From Tigriopus japonicus (lineage: Eukaryota > Arthropoda > Copepoda > Harpacticoida > Harpacticidae), in assembly GCA_010645155.1 (NCBI GenBank), contig CM021316.1, positions 5,290,954 to 5,354,953 on the forward strand: DNA of 64,000 nt. The letters are read 5' to 3'. The position numbers and the translations under genes were made by a program. Shown one piece after another: positions 49,052 through 62,300 of this stretch (positions within the stretch are counted from its first letter, which is position 1; the number at the start of each line of letters is the position of its first letter). Under the pieces are notes generated by a model. The model saw nothing but the letters and a program-made list of their open reading frames with translations. It ran no database searches and had not been told where the DNA came from.

Positions 49052-52000
49052 TGTTCCTAGATTTTCCAAGTCACTTTTTCCAGGTCCAAACAATCATGAG
49101 GTGAAAAACTACACCCTTTGTTTGTGGTGTGGTTGCTCTCTCCCCGTTGTTAAGTGTCACTAGAGTTCGAAAATATCGCTTTCATGGACAAAATCGAGGC
49201 TATGGATCGAGCACAATCTATCAGAGTTCCCCTCTTTCAACTGAATAACGACAACATTCCCGGAGGGGGTAAGTTGAAATTAGGGAAAAGACCCTCAAGT
49301 CTTGTTGTGATCCCCTCCTCGGCTGTTATTCTGCTTCAAAAAGGTTCTCGTGGTCGAAAGTCTGTTCCTTATCAATGTAACCGTTGTCGGCTTACTGTTG
49401 GTTTCCTGTGAAATTGTGAGCGACCAACTTCGAGAGAAGAGCCGAGCGGAACCGCAAATGTCGCCGCGATAAACCATTTTCTCGGGCACTCGGGCCTTTA
49501 TCGTCCGTTTCAATCGGCACCGTCGTAGAAAATTTAATGATGTGGCCTTCGCCGTCTAACATTGTGAGGGGAGCGAGTGAGGCCTATTGAGACGAATTTC
49601 CTTTAGGTAAAGGAAGGTCTGGGCTTTGAGGAGGGTGAGAGGTTATTGGCTGCCCTTCGTTGCTCTCCCGTCTTGTTTTGTGGGTAAGCGGACATACATT
49701 TGCATGCTTGTGTGAATGTCTGCATACTTTCGGTATGTAGAGACTGCGAACGAGGAATGAGGAATGAAGGCCAAATGTGTGGAGTTCAGTAAAATGCGTG
49801 TGTGTGTGTACTTTGGCTGGAATGATTTTTTGTTGGAAACACCTACCATCTTCGAGAAGCAGGGTCCTGGAGGGTCCCAAAATTACGACATTTTTCTTGC
49901 TTTCATACGAAATGTAAATGTTTTGACTCGATGGAGACTGTTTCCCTCATGGCCAGGATCGATCCTGGACCTTGGGAGGCTGGACTGTCAACACCTTGCA
50001 TGCTGACAAAGTTTTGAAACTCGGATCGGAACTTTTACGTTTTATGATGCTTCAATAAATAGGCCAATGACTCTCGATCTCGCCTAAGTGAGGAAAAGTC
50101 TTTTTACGGAGACTTCTTTTGATTGAGACACCTTAATGAGTCAAACAAGTGTTTATGGCTCACTTCTGATTAAAAAGCTTTTTATTGAAAACTGTTTACG
50201 GGATTAGGGATAGATCTAAATATCGTAAAGGTAATGGAACAATAAAAATCTCTTATAACCTGCGGTTTGGAAATAAGAGCTTTATAAGATATGCCACTAG
50301 TTTTTTTTCAGATCGATAACAAAATATCAGTCTGCGTTCATTTCAAAAGATTTTGTCGTCCTAAAGCTCGTTTTTTTAGCTTTTTAAACAAAGCCTCGGA
50401 AAAGATAGGTATTCCCGCTGTTTGTTAGCTTACCCCTTGCAGTTCAACCACGTATCGATTGTTTCATCAACAGATAATGTCGTTTGTTACTTTTTTCAGT
50501 GTCATCCAAAATGCCTTGCTTTCTGACTGATCCATTAAGCAAGATGTGCCATTTACAGCTTCCATGGAATCAAAATGCAAATATTTCCACAACTTTTGGC
50601 CACCGTTCTTCTGGGACAGAGAAATGGTTCTTTGTTGGTTACGGAAGAGCAACAACCAACGAAGCAATTCCACACGACTAGGCCCAAGTGAGTAAGGTAA
50701 ATGCTCGGCAAGCAAGCTTCCGACTTTGTGAGCAAAAGGAGACTCCATGGAGGACGGGAGCTCAAGAAGAGAGGGCGTGATAATTGCCTCAGCTACTTCC
50801 TAATCAACATGATTCATTTTTGGCTGGGATTTTTCCAGAAACTTTCGCCAAAGGGGGGTCACGACAATGCTTTACATGGTTTCATGATTACATACTTGTT
50901 GGAGGGTGAGGACTCAAATCTCTAAACTTTTGGACGACAAGGCCTTCAGCACATCGCTTAAAGAAACAACTCTCAATTAAATGTTATTCTAGAGTCTCAG
51001 AGGTCACGTTAGTTTCTGTGTCTGACGACGGCCATATCCATGGTAAAAACGATCAAATGTCTTTTATTATTTCAATCCGTTTCTGTCTGATTAATGTATC
51101 GGTTTATGGAATGTAGACGGATTAATCGATAAATCAGTTAATCTGCGTAACCACCCTACTTCTTTTATGGGTACCTATAGGTACGAGTCGAAATGTGAAG
51201 ACTCAATTTTCGTTGCTTTGCTTGTACTATGTCCTTCCAGTGGATTCGATGGTTTTGGCTGAGGCCTCCCAAGTCGTGCGTTCCATGTAGTACATACGTA
51301 TGCCGATGGAAACTGGTCTTGAAGTCAGGCGCTTAACTTGGGTAATTTGTCATGAACGATGCAATTTTGGCAATGCCAATCCATGATTAATGACTTTTGG
51401 TCGACTTCGATGGCTCAGTGGTCGTTTTTATGGTACAGCACGTCACTTTTATGTGGCTTTCAACAATTGACATGGGATTGTGGCCGCCAATGCCCGTCAT
51501 TTGGCCTTTTTTTCCATGTGGTTAGGATTGGTTGAAAGGCAAAGTCGCGTTAGCGTTAAGTACTTTGGAGGGCATTGTACTCATCGTGACCTTCAATGTA
51601 ATTGCTTAATAAATTGATGCGGTTGAACGCCTTTATTAGTATTTATCAAGTTAAGTGGGAGCTTCCCGGGAAAAAAGGCTTTTTATTACTTTCTCTCTGT
51701 CTCATATCGTTTTCCTGCATCGTCTCGCTCTCTCTCTTTCTGTTGTCGGAATGATGAAATGACTGCAATTTTAGTTGTGCCTTGTCCATAAAGACAGACA
51801 TTATAGGGACTGAAGGCCGGGATTTACCAAATGTTCCCTAGGCATGAGATCTTTCGAACGATTTATATTTATGTATCATTCCTTGAAAAAGAACGATTGT
51901 ATCTGAGGAGACAAAGTCTTCCTAGGTCATGCATGTTTCATGGGACATAAACTAACAAGCATTTTAATTCTGAAAACCGTTCTTTGTTCTTACCTGGCGC

Positions 52001-55000
52001 CTCCTTTGTGAAAACTTGAAATTTCTTGCTTGGTCCATACTCGGACTGCACTCAAACAACTGGAGAAGGCGAGATCAAAACCCAAACTTCATGGCACACA
52101 AAGACACCGTCATGGTTTTCTTTAAAAAAGTTTACATCGGTCAGTCAATCACTCAAGCAAGCATAAATGTTCGTTGAGGTGTCAAGAATATGTCGTGCTC
52201 CACTTATTCTGATATGTTGCTCCAGACTAACTGAACATTTCTGAGCACAAAATATCCACAAATAACCAATCAGAAAGAGGTTGGAACACGTTGGACCTAT
52301 TAATACAGTTCTTTGAAAAGAATCACCCATAAACAACAAGTCAGTCACTGACTGAATTACTAGTCTTGATCCACTGGATCATTAGTCTTCGAAACTTCGA
52401 AGCCCGTGGTTAATTAAGGATTTGTCTTGATTATGATTGGATCAAGTTTTGTTATTCCACATGATCCATTTGTCTTTCAATCAAATGATAATTCGCCTTG
52501 ACCGTATCGCCTATAATTACCCGTGTAGGTATCAAAACATACGGGTATGATTTCTCTTATTTTTTTCTGACAACCATCGTAGATCTCTGTCACTGCTTGA
52601 TTAAGGAGGAACGGACTTATCGTTCCCGATTCTTCTTGGACTCGGCCTATTTCCCCGGCCTTTGGAGCCTTGTGGCAAGAACATTATTATGGAGTTAACC
52701 GAGCTCCTTGCCACCTGTCTATCAAAACCACACGTGAATTATTCAAGTTGATTCCCACAACTTTGCCATGGGGAGTGCCATTGCATGTGGTGTTTCACTC
52801 AAGGATCGCTCTGAACAATTCGAGGGTACGCTATTTATACGTGTATGAGCAATGAAAATGGCCGCACAACCAATCATGAGATTCTGTCAAGACTTAAGAA
52901 TTTGTACCATGAGACGTTCAATTTCTCAGTGGTCGGTCACGATTGACGAATATGTCACAAAGCATGAATGAGTCACATGTTGAAATTATATATTATGTAA
53001 GTTCCCTTATGGACATTGACTTATGAAGCCATTTACTTCGGAAACAAGTCAAATGTTGGGATAGTGTTTTTGACGACCAAACAGTATGATGTCAAAATGA
53101 CTCGGCCGTTTCCCCTTTTCAAGAAGTGAAGAACCTTAAAAAATGGTGTCAAATTTTCCATCTGTCCTCGTACTCCTGCATTCAATAATATTTGGAAAAA
53201 AATAGCAAATTTCGTATTATTTTGGGGCTCCGAGTATTTATTTGCAAGCAAAAGACCATCGATTCAATTAACAAACGTCCCTCCTTTTGAAGTCATGTTT
53301 AGTTCAAATTCAATTTAAACTCAATAACAGGATAGCTCAAAACAATGGATGGACAACTGTTTGGTTTAACCTTGGAATTGCGCATTGTAAAAAAAGAATA
53401 ACTCAAATCAACTCGACCATTCATTAGAAATACCATTGCAATTTCAAAGAACTCGTCATCGTATCAAGTTGAAATGCTATTTGAATTGGATACTTTTCAT
53501 TCCCCATCAAATATTCTTGATTCGATAAGCCAACTATTCTGACAGACTTTGGATTTGGTGAACGCAGACACATGAATCAAGTTGTGCACTTACATAGTGC
53601 CTCTTTTTCTCCCCTCAAACATTGACTAAGAGTGGTTTCCGAAAAACGTGCATTCCTCATTCGAGAAAAAACTTTGACCAGATCCGCCCCAATTGATGGA
53701 TAATTGCCCTTTACCAAAAATCATTGCTCAGCCTCAATTCAAGCTCATGATGATTCTGGGTGTGCGAGTGCAACTCAACGAGTTTGCATGATCAATGGTT
53801 TGAACTTTTTGTGCCTCAAGACGTTTTGGCTCTGAATCATGCACATGGTGTTCATGGAATTCTAGATTCTAGAACCTGATCAGAAAAAACGGCCTAACTT
53901 TGTCGCCCATTGGAACTTGGTGGCTTGGGATGGTAGTAGCTAACATGCATTACACAATTATTAGTAACGAGTTATGATGGCGAAATCTGAATTCGATTTT
54001 GAGGACTTATCTTTGCCATCCTTCAGTTTTTGTCGGTCGTAAAACGCTCGTGATTGTTTTGAGGCCAGGATAACACCTATTTGGCTCTATTACCCAACTT
54101 CCTTGGCAATCTCCCATCTCCCTTAAAGTACCCGCAAGCATGCATGCAAATATTGTATCCTTGGTATTCATAGGTGCACATTCGGAGAATAAATTAGCGC
54201 GTTAGAACCTTTACTCTTGTCAAATCGTCTCTTTTGAGCTTCAAAACATCATCCTGATTAGGCCTGTTTTAAGACATCCTTTCATATCTAACCAAAGGAT
54301 TTCGGCCTCATCCTCGCAACCTCTTATTAATTATTGAACCCCAAGTGCTTTATTTGAAGTGTCTTGAATAGGTACACTCAAAAGCTTCCTGATTGGAATA
54401 CGCGACAACTGAGATTACGAAGTGATACAAATTGCTTTTAATGATTGATTAGGCAAAGTCAATGCTTCCAAGTCAAGAACTGTTAGCTAGCTAAGTTTTG
54501 AACTGCGAGGATTACTGAGATTTGTTTGATTCAAATGAAAGGAATCTTATTTAGCCGTATGAAACAGGAAAGACCTTTGTTCGTTGGATTGAAAATAGGG
54601 TAATATAAATGCTTATCATTTATTCAATGCTTGGGACTTGGAAACGTCTTACTTGAGGTGAACCGAATGATATTTAAATTAACCGCAGACCCAGATAGTT
54701 TATCCTTATTCGACGAATACATTTAGTTTCTCGGGGAAATGGCTCCTCTGAACTTTGCGTATTCTAGTACAAAGATGTTTTGACAATTTTCTCGTGAAAA
54801 TGCCACAAATGCATCGTCTTTTACGTCTCAAGTTGCAGCAGGAACGTCAATGACCACTGCGATTTTAGGCTCTTTTCTTTTGGGGCCAAAAACCTTGGAA
54901 AAATGTTGTTGTTCCCTAGACATGGGGCAATCAATGTTCACTGTCCAGTCACAGATGTTTGAATGAAATCTGGATATTTCATTCAAAGAGCTCTAATCCA

Positions 55001-58000
55001 CATGGCTTAGTTTTGTGTCCACATAAGAAATCAAGCATTTGCCAGCTAGCCATTAAAAATTAAAGGAAAATGAAACAATTTCTTTGATGGAACTTTTTTT
55101 CCTTGAGGTTTTGCTTAAACACCGAATAACATGACATTGCGGATAACCTTTAGAATGGAACAAAAGAAACTCCACTCTCGACTTCAGATGTTTGGCAGTC
55201 GCCAAGTTTGCTACCAGAATTGGCTAAACAATGTTGGAATTGCATTGTCGAGAGACACAGAAATGAGAACCACGTACATTTTTGTGAGAAAATTGCCTCG
55301 TCTCCATTTCACCGAGTCATTAGTTGAGTCTCTTACAGGTTCTGGAACTGTCATTTCTAGCGAATTGTGACATACTATTCCAGTTTCACGACCGCAATGC
55401 GTGTGGGTGAGTGAGTCATGAACTGAAAGATTGATTAGGTTTTGAATGAGCTTTCATCGACGTGGTCTCGACCCAAATCTAATGAAGATGTTCCTCCTTT
55501 CAAGAGGATTGAGTTCCATCCGTTCTCTAAGAATCCGAGCCCCTCATTTGGCTCTCAAGACATCAAATCTCGATCTTTTTTCGCAATGATAAATTACGAG
55601 TGAGTGCATTTGGCGGATGTCGTCTCGGATGTTTCGAATTGAGGAATGTGAGCTTCAACTGCGGAGTTCCTGACTGCACGAGACATATGAATTACTTATT
55701 GAAGTGTCCATGGAAGGCACCACATGCTCGACCCACACTTAGGTAGTTCCATAGACTGACTGATTGCATGTAGGTATTCGTTCTCGAATGTGCATATGAG
55801 TAGAGTAAGCTTGTATGCCAAGTGTGGTTGCTGCTCACGGTGACTTTCTGTGCATGCAATCAATACTTACCAAAAAATGAGTCCAATTTCCAATCATAAC
55901 CGGCGTCAAAGAAAATTGGGAGGTTGTCATGAAAGAGGGAGAAGGAAAGGTTACTCGCCCGAACCTCAAGTGTCATGAGCACCACACGTACGTATTGTAC
56001 AAACTATGTATTACATCGGACGAGGAGAGAGAGAGAGAGCTCCAAATATACTACAATGGCTTCTTTCTGCAACAAGCATTGGCTGTTTGGAGATTTATGC
56101 CTTCAAACTTTGTACCCAACGCTGGGCGTAATTATAGATGAGGTCATTGAAATATTACCAAAACCAATAATGTATGATGAGAGGCCGGCAAAGGATGGTT
56201 GAAGAAGTGCTTAAAGCTTCACAAGGAAGTCCAAAACCGTGATTTCATAGACGAGGCTTTGTGTTTCGCACAACGTTGCTTTAAGTGCAAAATCAAATAG
56301 ATCGATCGAAAATCCATTATTCTTATTTCTGGTGTTCTCTCTTTTTCTCCCATTTCACGGAGTCAAAGTGTCCAAATTGACTGATTTTATTGCCTTGAAC
56401 ATGATTTGGCCCGACGAAGAGAGTCATTGAACGGCCACCAAATTGTCCGAGAAGGAGCTTCGTTCTTCGTGTACCACAAAGAACTTACCAAGGTTCCCCA
56501 GTTACAAAACCAAACGACTTACTTGCTTTTTGAACTATACACTGTGATGTCGAATAAGTGGAAGAAGGTAAGATCGCATGCTCAAGCAAAATGCTTCATT
56601 CAAGATGAAGAAGCAAAGTGGTTTTTATTGTTTATTGATTTCCTGCCGAGACCCCACTCACTAGCTTCAAATTGGGCTCTCAAGAGTCGCTGGAGTTCGT
56701 TTTCCCACCGATTATTGAGACCATTCACGGGCAGAATAAATCCTGAAAGTGCAATCAGACAACGGAGAAGAATTGGTGTAAAGGGTGGCATTGACTGTGG
56801 CTCTGCCTGTAGTATTGTTCTCCAATGGTTGCGGTGATCTTGGCCATCATGAGCTAAACAAATATGATGATGTTTTTGTTCGCCCAGTGATTGCACTCAT
56901 TCTCTTTGATTCATCCATCGCTCGTTCTCATTGTGGATTGACATTGAGAACACCGAGAGGTCAGATTGTGATGCAATGAATGTCTAGATTCTACAAGTAA
57001 CAGAATCCGACTTAGGCACACTCCCTATTCCAGCATCAATGCTGATGTGTCTACAAATTGTCGGTGTTTTCCCGAATTGGTCGGAATGACTACACCAAAC
57101 TTTGTGCATTGTCAAGTCAGCAAATAATCGAGGCCATCCTGAACAGAGTCAAGGAATTGGAATTGACGAATTTCTTTTCTGTTTCTCGATCATAATAACT
57201 TGGAAGTGGCAAGCGGCACGGGGGGATTGATCGGACCTACTGTTCGTTCCTTGGTTGGTTGGTTGGTTGCTTGCTTGCTTGCCTCCACACGCGCACCTCA
57301 CAATGGTTGTCCCAGGCGATGATAATGATGAAAAAGAAGGTACCATTGGTATGGGATCGTGGCTGCGTGAGGGTGGTTGTAGCCGAATGCTAAAGCTCAC
57401 TAGCGAGCGGCAAACTACTACCACAACAACCACCCAAAAGCTAAAATTCAGACCATTAGCACGCGGCAGTCAAGATGATATTGTTCTTGGTCGGAGTGCC
57501 CAGAAATCATCGCCCTTGCTTTTCCAGCTAGCTCAAAAGGCTTCTCCGTTCAATCGGTCTAAAAAAGTTGGCGGACACTCACGCAATTTTGAGAAAAGAT
57601 GATAAATTCCTTTCACCGTGGTTTCTGTACCACTCAACTCTTTACTTTATAGGGCTGGTTGAACTCGTACCTTGCCTCTCTAGCCAAGCATATAGCTAAG
57701 GAATTCAAGAAGCAACGACACTCGACTCAAGAAATGTAATAAAAGTTCAAGGGCTGATTATGAGTGTTGGCAAAAGTTACCTCAAGTGAGAAAATGTTCA
57801 TGAATGGTAGCTCTGGCAATAGTAACTCGGGTTTTGAGGCATTGCCATGTCTGTTTGTCTTTCAGAAGCAAGAACTGAGAAGCCTCCTTGCCTTGCAGTT
57901 GGGCGATCGGAAATCCAGAAACCAGAACCTGGTTTTTCCTCAGCAGCTCATTTCAATTATTCCAGAGAATAACCCAAACCACATTTCTCTGTTATCTGCT

Positions 58001-59308
58001 CCAATTTTGTCGGCAGCGTGGCCAAGAACTTGGTGGAAGCCAGGCATCTCGGTTATCGGATGCCTCTTTCCCTGACGATGTTGCTACTCCTGAAGACGAC
58101 GCCGCCTTCAGAGCCTTTTGGTGAATCGGGGTTCTGTATTTCTCTCCGGATCCTTCATCTCCGAATAAGAAAAGTGGCAGCAGGAGAAGCTGGAGAAATA
58201 CAGAACAAGATGATGATGATGGTGATGAAGAAAGAACAAGGAGTGATCTCGATGGAGGAGGTGGTGGTAGTGGTTGTGCTGCTTCTCCTTCGTCAACCAC
58301 GACCCCCACTGTCCCGCTCATTTTTGTGTGCAGGTTGGTGGTTGTTGTTCAAGAGCCTATTATCAGATGGGTAGCTGGTTTTGGGAGACTGGACGAGTGG
58401 GCTATGCCCATGGTCTCACTCTTCTCCGGCTCCACAATCCAGGTACAATGTGAGGAAGGAGAAGAAGGAGAAGAAACGCGAGCAAGCTCGGCCAATTTCT
58501 TTCCTCGTCTACGTAGTACCTACCTTCGTACCTATCATTTACAACCTCAGTCTCGGTCGTGGTCGTCTTGGATGGATAGCCGGACCCACAGACGCATCGC
58601 CGTGCAAACGAACTGGCGAACAGAACGAGCGGATAGAACAGATACGGGGCCATCACACTCCCCAAGCACCATCAACCAGGACTTTCAACCTGTAGCGGGG
58701 CAATTGGAAGTACTTGTGGTGGTTGTGGGCGCCTTGGCGGCCGTCGTCGCCCTTGGTTGGTTGGGGAGGTAGAGCGGGGATGTGATGCAAAGGTATGCCC
58801 AAGAAAAAGTCGGTCGCCCTCATTGTCGCCGTCTTTGGCCAATGTTGGTTGACTGGTTCTGCCACCGCCGCTTTGGATTACACCTTTGGGCCGTGTCATT
58901 AACTCTCCCAAGACAAGCAGCAAGCTTTAGTGAGAGGTTCAACTTGCTGGAGATGCAGAAAGAAGTATGGTGCCAGTGATCTTGAGGGAACTTCTCCAAA
59001 GTATCCCCAAATATTAAATGAAATCTCTATAATTCCTAGAGATTTCAACGTCCGAAGTTGGTGCAGTGAAGTAACAGCCAAACACTCGAAGACATGGATC
59101 GCCTTGCCTCAAAAAAAGTGACTCTGGAAGCTTGAATCTCAAGGTAAGGGTTCCGTTTGCCCTCAGGGAATCTCGATAACAATTGAGGGGCTAGGGTAGA
59201 GAAATCTTTCGCGATTCATTGAGTTTCAAAGCTCGATTGATTGCTAAACCCAATCAGAAATCACTTGTTGATAATGGGATTAATGAGTAGCATTGAACTA
59301 TTTCAGAC
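49052..59308. other. Intergenic between divergent nompC and ds
   Basis: About 10 kb with no supportable gene. It should hold the promoters and non-coding first exons of both genes. The nompC end has an acceptor at 49057–49058 and the ds end has ctatttcag four bases before or near its ATG, both hinting at upstream 5' UTR exons. A splice-bounded 81-nt open segment on the minus strand at 56662–56742 is the only exon-like item that I noticed. The stretch 57300–58800 is rich in short GA, TGG and ATG repeats. Confidence 0.5.
57250..57283. repeat. Microsatellite (TTGG)n then (TTGC)n
   Basis: Runs of ttgg units pass into ttgc units with no interruption. Confidence 0.9.
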
Positions 59309-62300
59309 ATGAATCTGCTTCCTGGAAGCATGATTCGACAGTACCTGCTTCTCTTATTGGCGGCCACTTCGCCCATATTGGGCGAATTCCTCCGGACCTT
59401 TGAGGTCAAGGAGGGTGTCCCCATTGGGACCATCATCGGTGTGATTGGTGAGACCAACCCCGGTCTTCCCCCACCACCACAGCCACCATATCTCATAGTG
59501 CCATTGCCGGGCTCAGACCCGGATCGTGATCTCATAATTAATCAACAAACGGGCGAAATTCGGACAAAGCAAGTGCTCGATCGCGAAACAACGCCCATGT
59601 ACACCATAAGTGCCATTCCAATTAACGGAGAGAGTGTTCAAGTGGTTATCACTGTTCAAGATGTGAATGATAACACCCCCAAGTTCCCGTCAGATGAGGT
59701 TTTCATCGACATTCCAGAAAACACGCCAAAAGGCACAAGGCGGAAGCTCTCTTTGGCCGAAGACAAGGACCTAGGTGTTTTTGGAACACAGAGGTATGAC
59801 ATTGTGTCTGGCAACGAAGAGGGCGTATTTCTCCTGGCCGTGGATCAATCTCTGGAACTCATTGTGAATGGTGAACTTGATAGGGAAAGGATGGATAAGT
59901 ATCATCTAAAGGTGAGTGCAGTTGACGGTGGTAACCCTCCAAGAACGGGCACCTTGACAGTGAACATCAAAATCCAAGATTTGAATGACAATCCGCCTTT
60001 GTTTGGTAAACAAAGATACTTCACCACCATCCCTGATAATCTACCCACTGGAAGCTCGATCCTCACTGTTGAGGCCAGAGACGCCGATTCAGGTGCCAAT
60101 GCTGAAATATCCTACTCGATCAATCGTCGCCAATCCGACCAGGGTGAAATTTTCACCATTGATGACAAATCAGGAGTCATCTCTCTGGAGGGAAATCTGG
60201 ACTTTGAGCGAAAGCAAGTTCACGAGATTGTTGTTGTGGCCAAAGACAATGGTGAAGTGGTTCAAGAAACATCAGCTTTCATCACGGTTCGTCTCACCCA
60301 CGGAGCCAATGATGCTGAGCCAGTTACTTTCCAGGACCAGGTCCCATCTTCTCACAATCAAGACAAGTTGAATTTGGTGTTCCACAATGAAATCGAAGGT
60401 GTTCCAGAGAACTTACAACTCGGTCACTCTTTGGCTCAAGTTACCCTTTCTGACTCGAGCCTTGACATGAATGCATTCAACTTTGACTTGACTGTAGGAG
60501 GTGACTTATTCCTCCTCACAAAGAACTTTAGTGGTCTCTTTTTAACTCCAAGGAAGGAAGTTAATCTTGGTGACCGACAGACTGTTTTGGTCAGCTTTGA
60601 TGTGACCAACCCATCAGAGCCTCAAAGGTCTTTTCAAGAAGCAATCAAGATCCCTGTTATCGACACCAATGACCACGCCCCTGAGTTTGACCAAAGTTTG
60701 TATGAGATCAGTATTGATGAATCTTTACATCCAGGAAGCTCCATCTTTCAAGTTCAAGCCATAGACCAAGATACCGGAAACAACGGAAAAATTAGTTATT
60801 CCTTCGATTATGGGCCAAATTCGTCCTCATTCACCTCCTGGTTTGCTATTGATTCAAACACTGGCGTGATTTCCACACAAACGTTCTTGGACTGTGAGAC
60901 GGAAAGTCAACCTCGAATTGTTATCATGGCCTCGGACCATGGCAATCCCAAATTGAGTGCCACAACCACCTTGTCTGTGTCTGTGAGTGATGTCAACGAT
61001 AATCAGCCTTTGTTCGAAAGCTCATTCTATGAGGCTTCATTGCCAGAGGACAAGCGAATTGGAGAATGCTTCTTGAAGGTAAGGAGATTTAACTCCAATG
61101 AGTATGTACTTTTCCTAAATCAGGAACTTCAAATGGCCTTGATTTCATATTATAGGTTGTCGCGACTGATTTGGATTGCGGATCAAATTCTGAGATTGAG
61201 TACTCAATTAAGGAGGCCAACATCAACTCATTTCGAATCGACAAAACAAGCGGTCAAATATGCCTGGCTCAACAATTGGATCACGAGACTCAAGACATGT
61301 TTGGATTCACTGTCATCGCGTCGGATAAAGGTAAATACTCACTTTCTTTTCTCTAATTAGCTCGTCTAGCTACGAAAGCCTGTTCAACGATGCATTCGAC
61401 GAATGTGAGAGTGTGTTGGCGTGGGACGATTTTCTCGTCTTCGAGCAGAAATTAACTTGGGAATGGGGAATCAACTCGAAAGGAGGTTTGGTCACTCTCT
61501 GATTATATTAATCCTGAATTTCTGATTCCGTAGGTGGTTTGAGCACAAGCACCATGGTGAAAGTGGAAGTCATCGACACCAACGACAATATTCCAGAGTT
61601 CAAACCTAATTCTTATCAAGCCAAAATTCGAAGCCGGTTTCAACCCGGCGTTGGGATCGTAACTGTGGCTGCCGCCGACACAGATTCTGGCCAAGCCGGC
61701 CGCATTACGTATTCCATTCTGAATGGAAATGATAACAACCAGTTTCAAATTGACCCCAAATCTGGTTTAATTAGTTTGAAAGAACCCTTGCCTGTTGACT
61801 TTCCTCCTAGTTTCCACCTTACTATTCGAGCAAGTGATGGAGATGGCCAACAAGATGTCTCTTCAGCGCATGTAGAGATCATGATCGATGATGATGACCT
61901 CTCTTTCGACATGCCACAGTATGACTTTGATATTTTGGAGGATGTGTCCCCGTATTCAGTGATAGGACAAATTAATGCCAGGACCGATGCTTCTGCCTCA
62001 GCAAAATTCACCTTGCTGGACTCCAATGTGGAAGACTATGTTTCAGTGGATTCAAAAACTGGGACAATTCGATCAGAATCCCGTTTGGATCATGAGAGTA
62101 ATCCAGTGATTGTGATGAATGTGCAGTTTGAAGACCAACAAACCGATACAAGAAGCTTTTGTCAAGTGATCATAAATGTCTTGGACCAAAATGACAACGC
62201 TCCAGAATTCGGAAATGTGGCTGGTATGGCTTCTGTTTCTGAAGATTTCCCTGTGGGATCTGTCATATATGTGGGCAAAGCTTTGGATTTTGATTCAGGT

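Noticed and set aside
61079..61360. Continuation of the ds first-exon frame past 61078
   Set aside because: It reads through the intron; cadherin sequence resumes in another frame at 61156 with a proper donor and acceptor.
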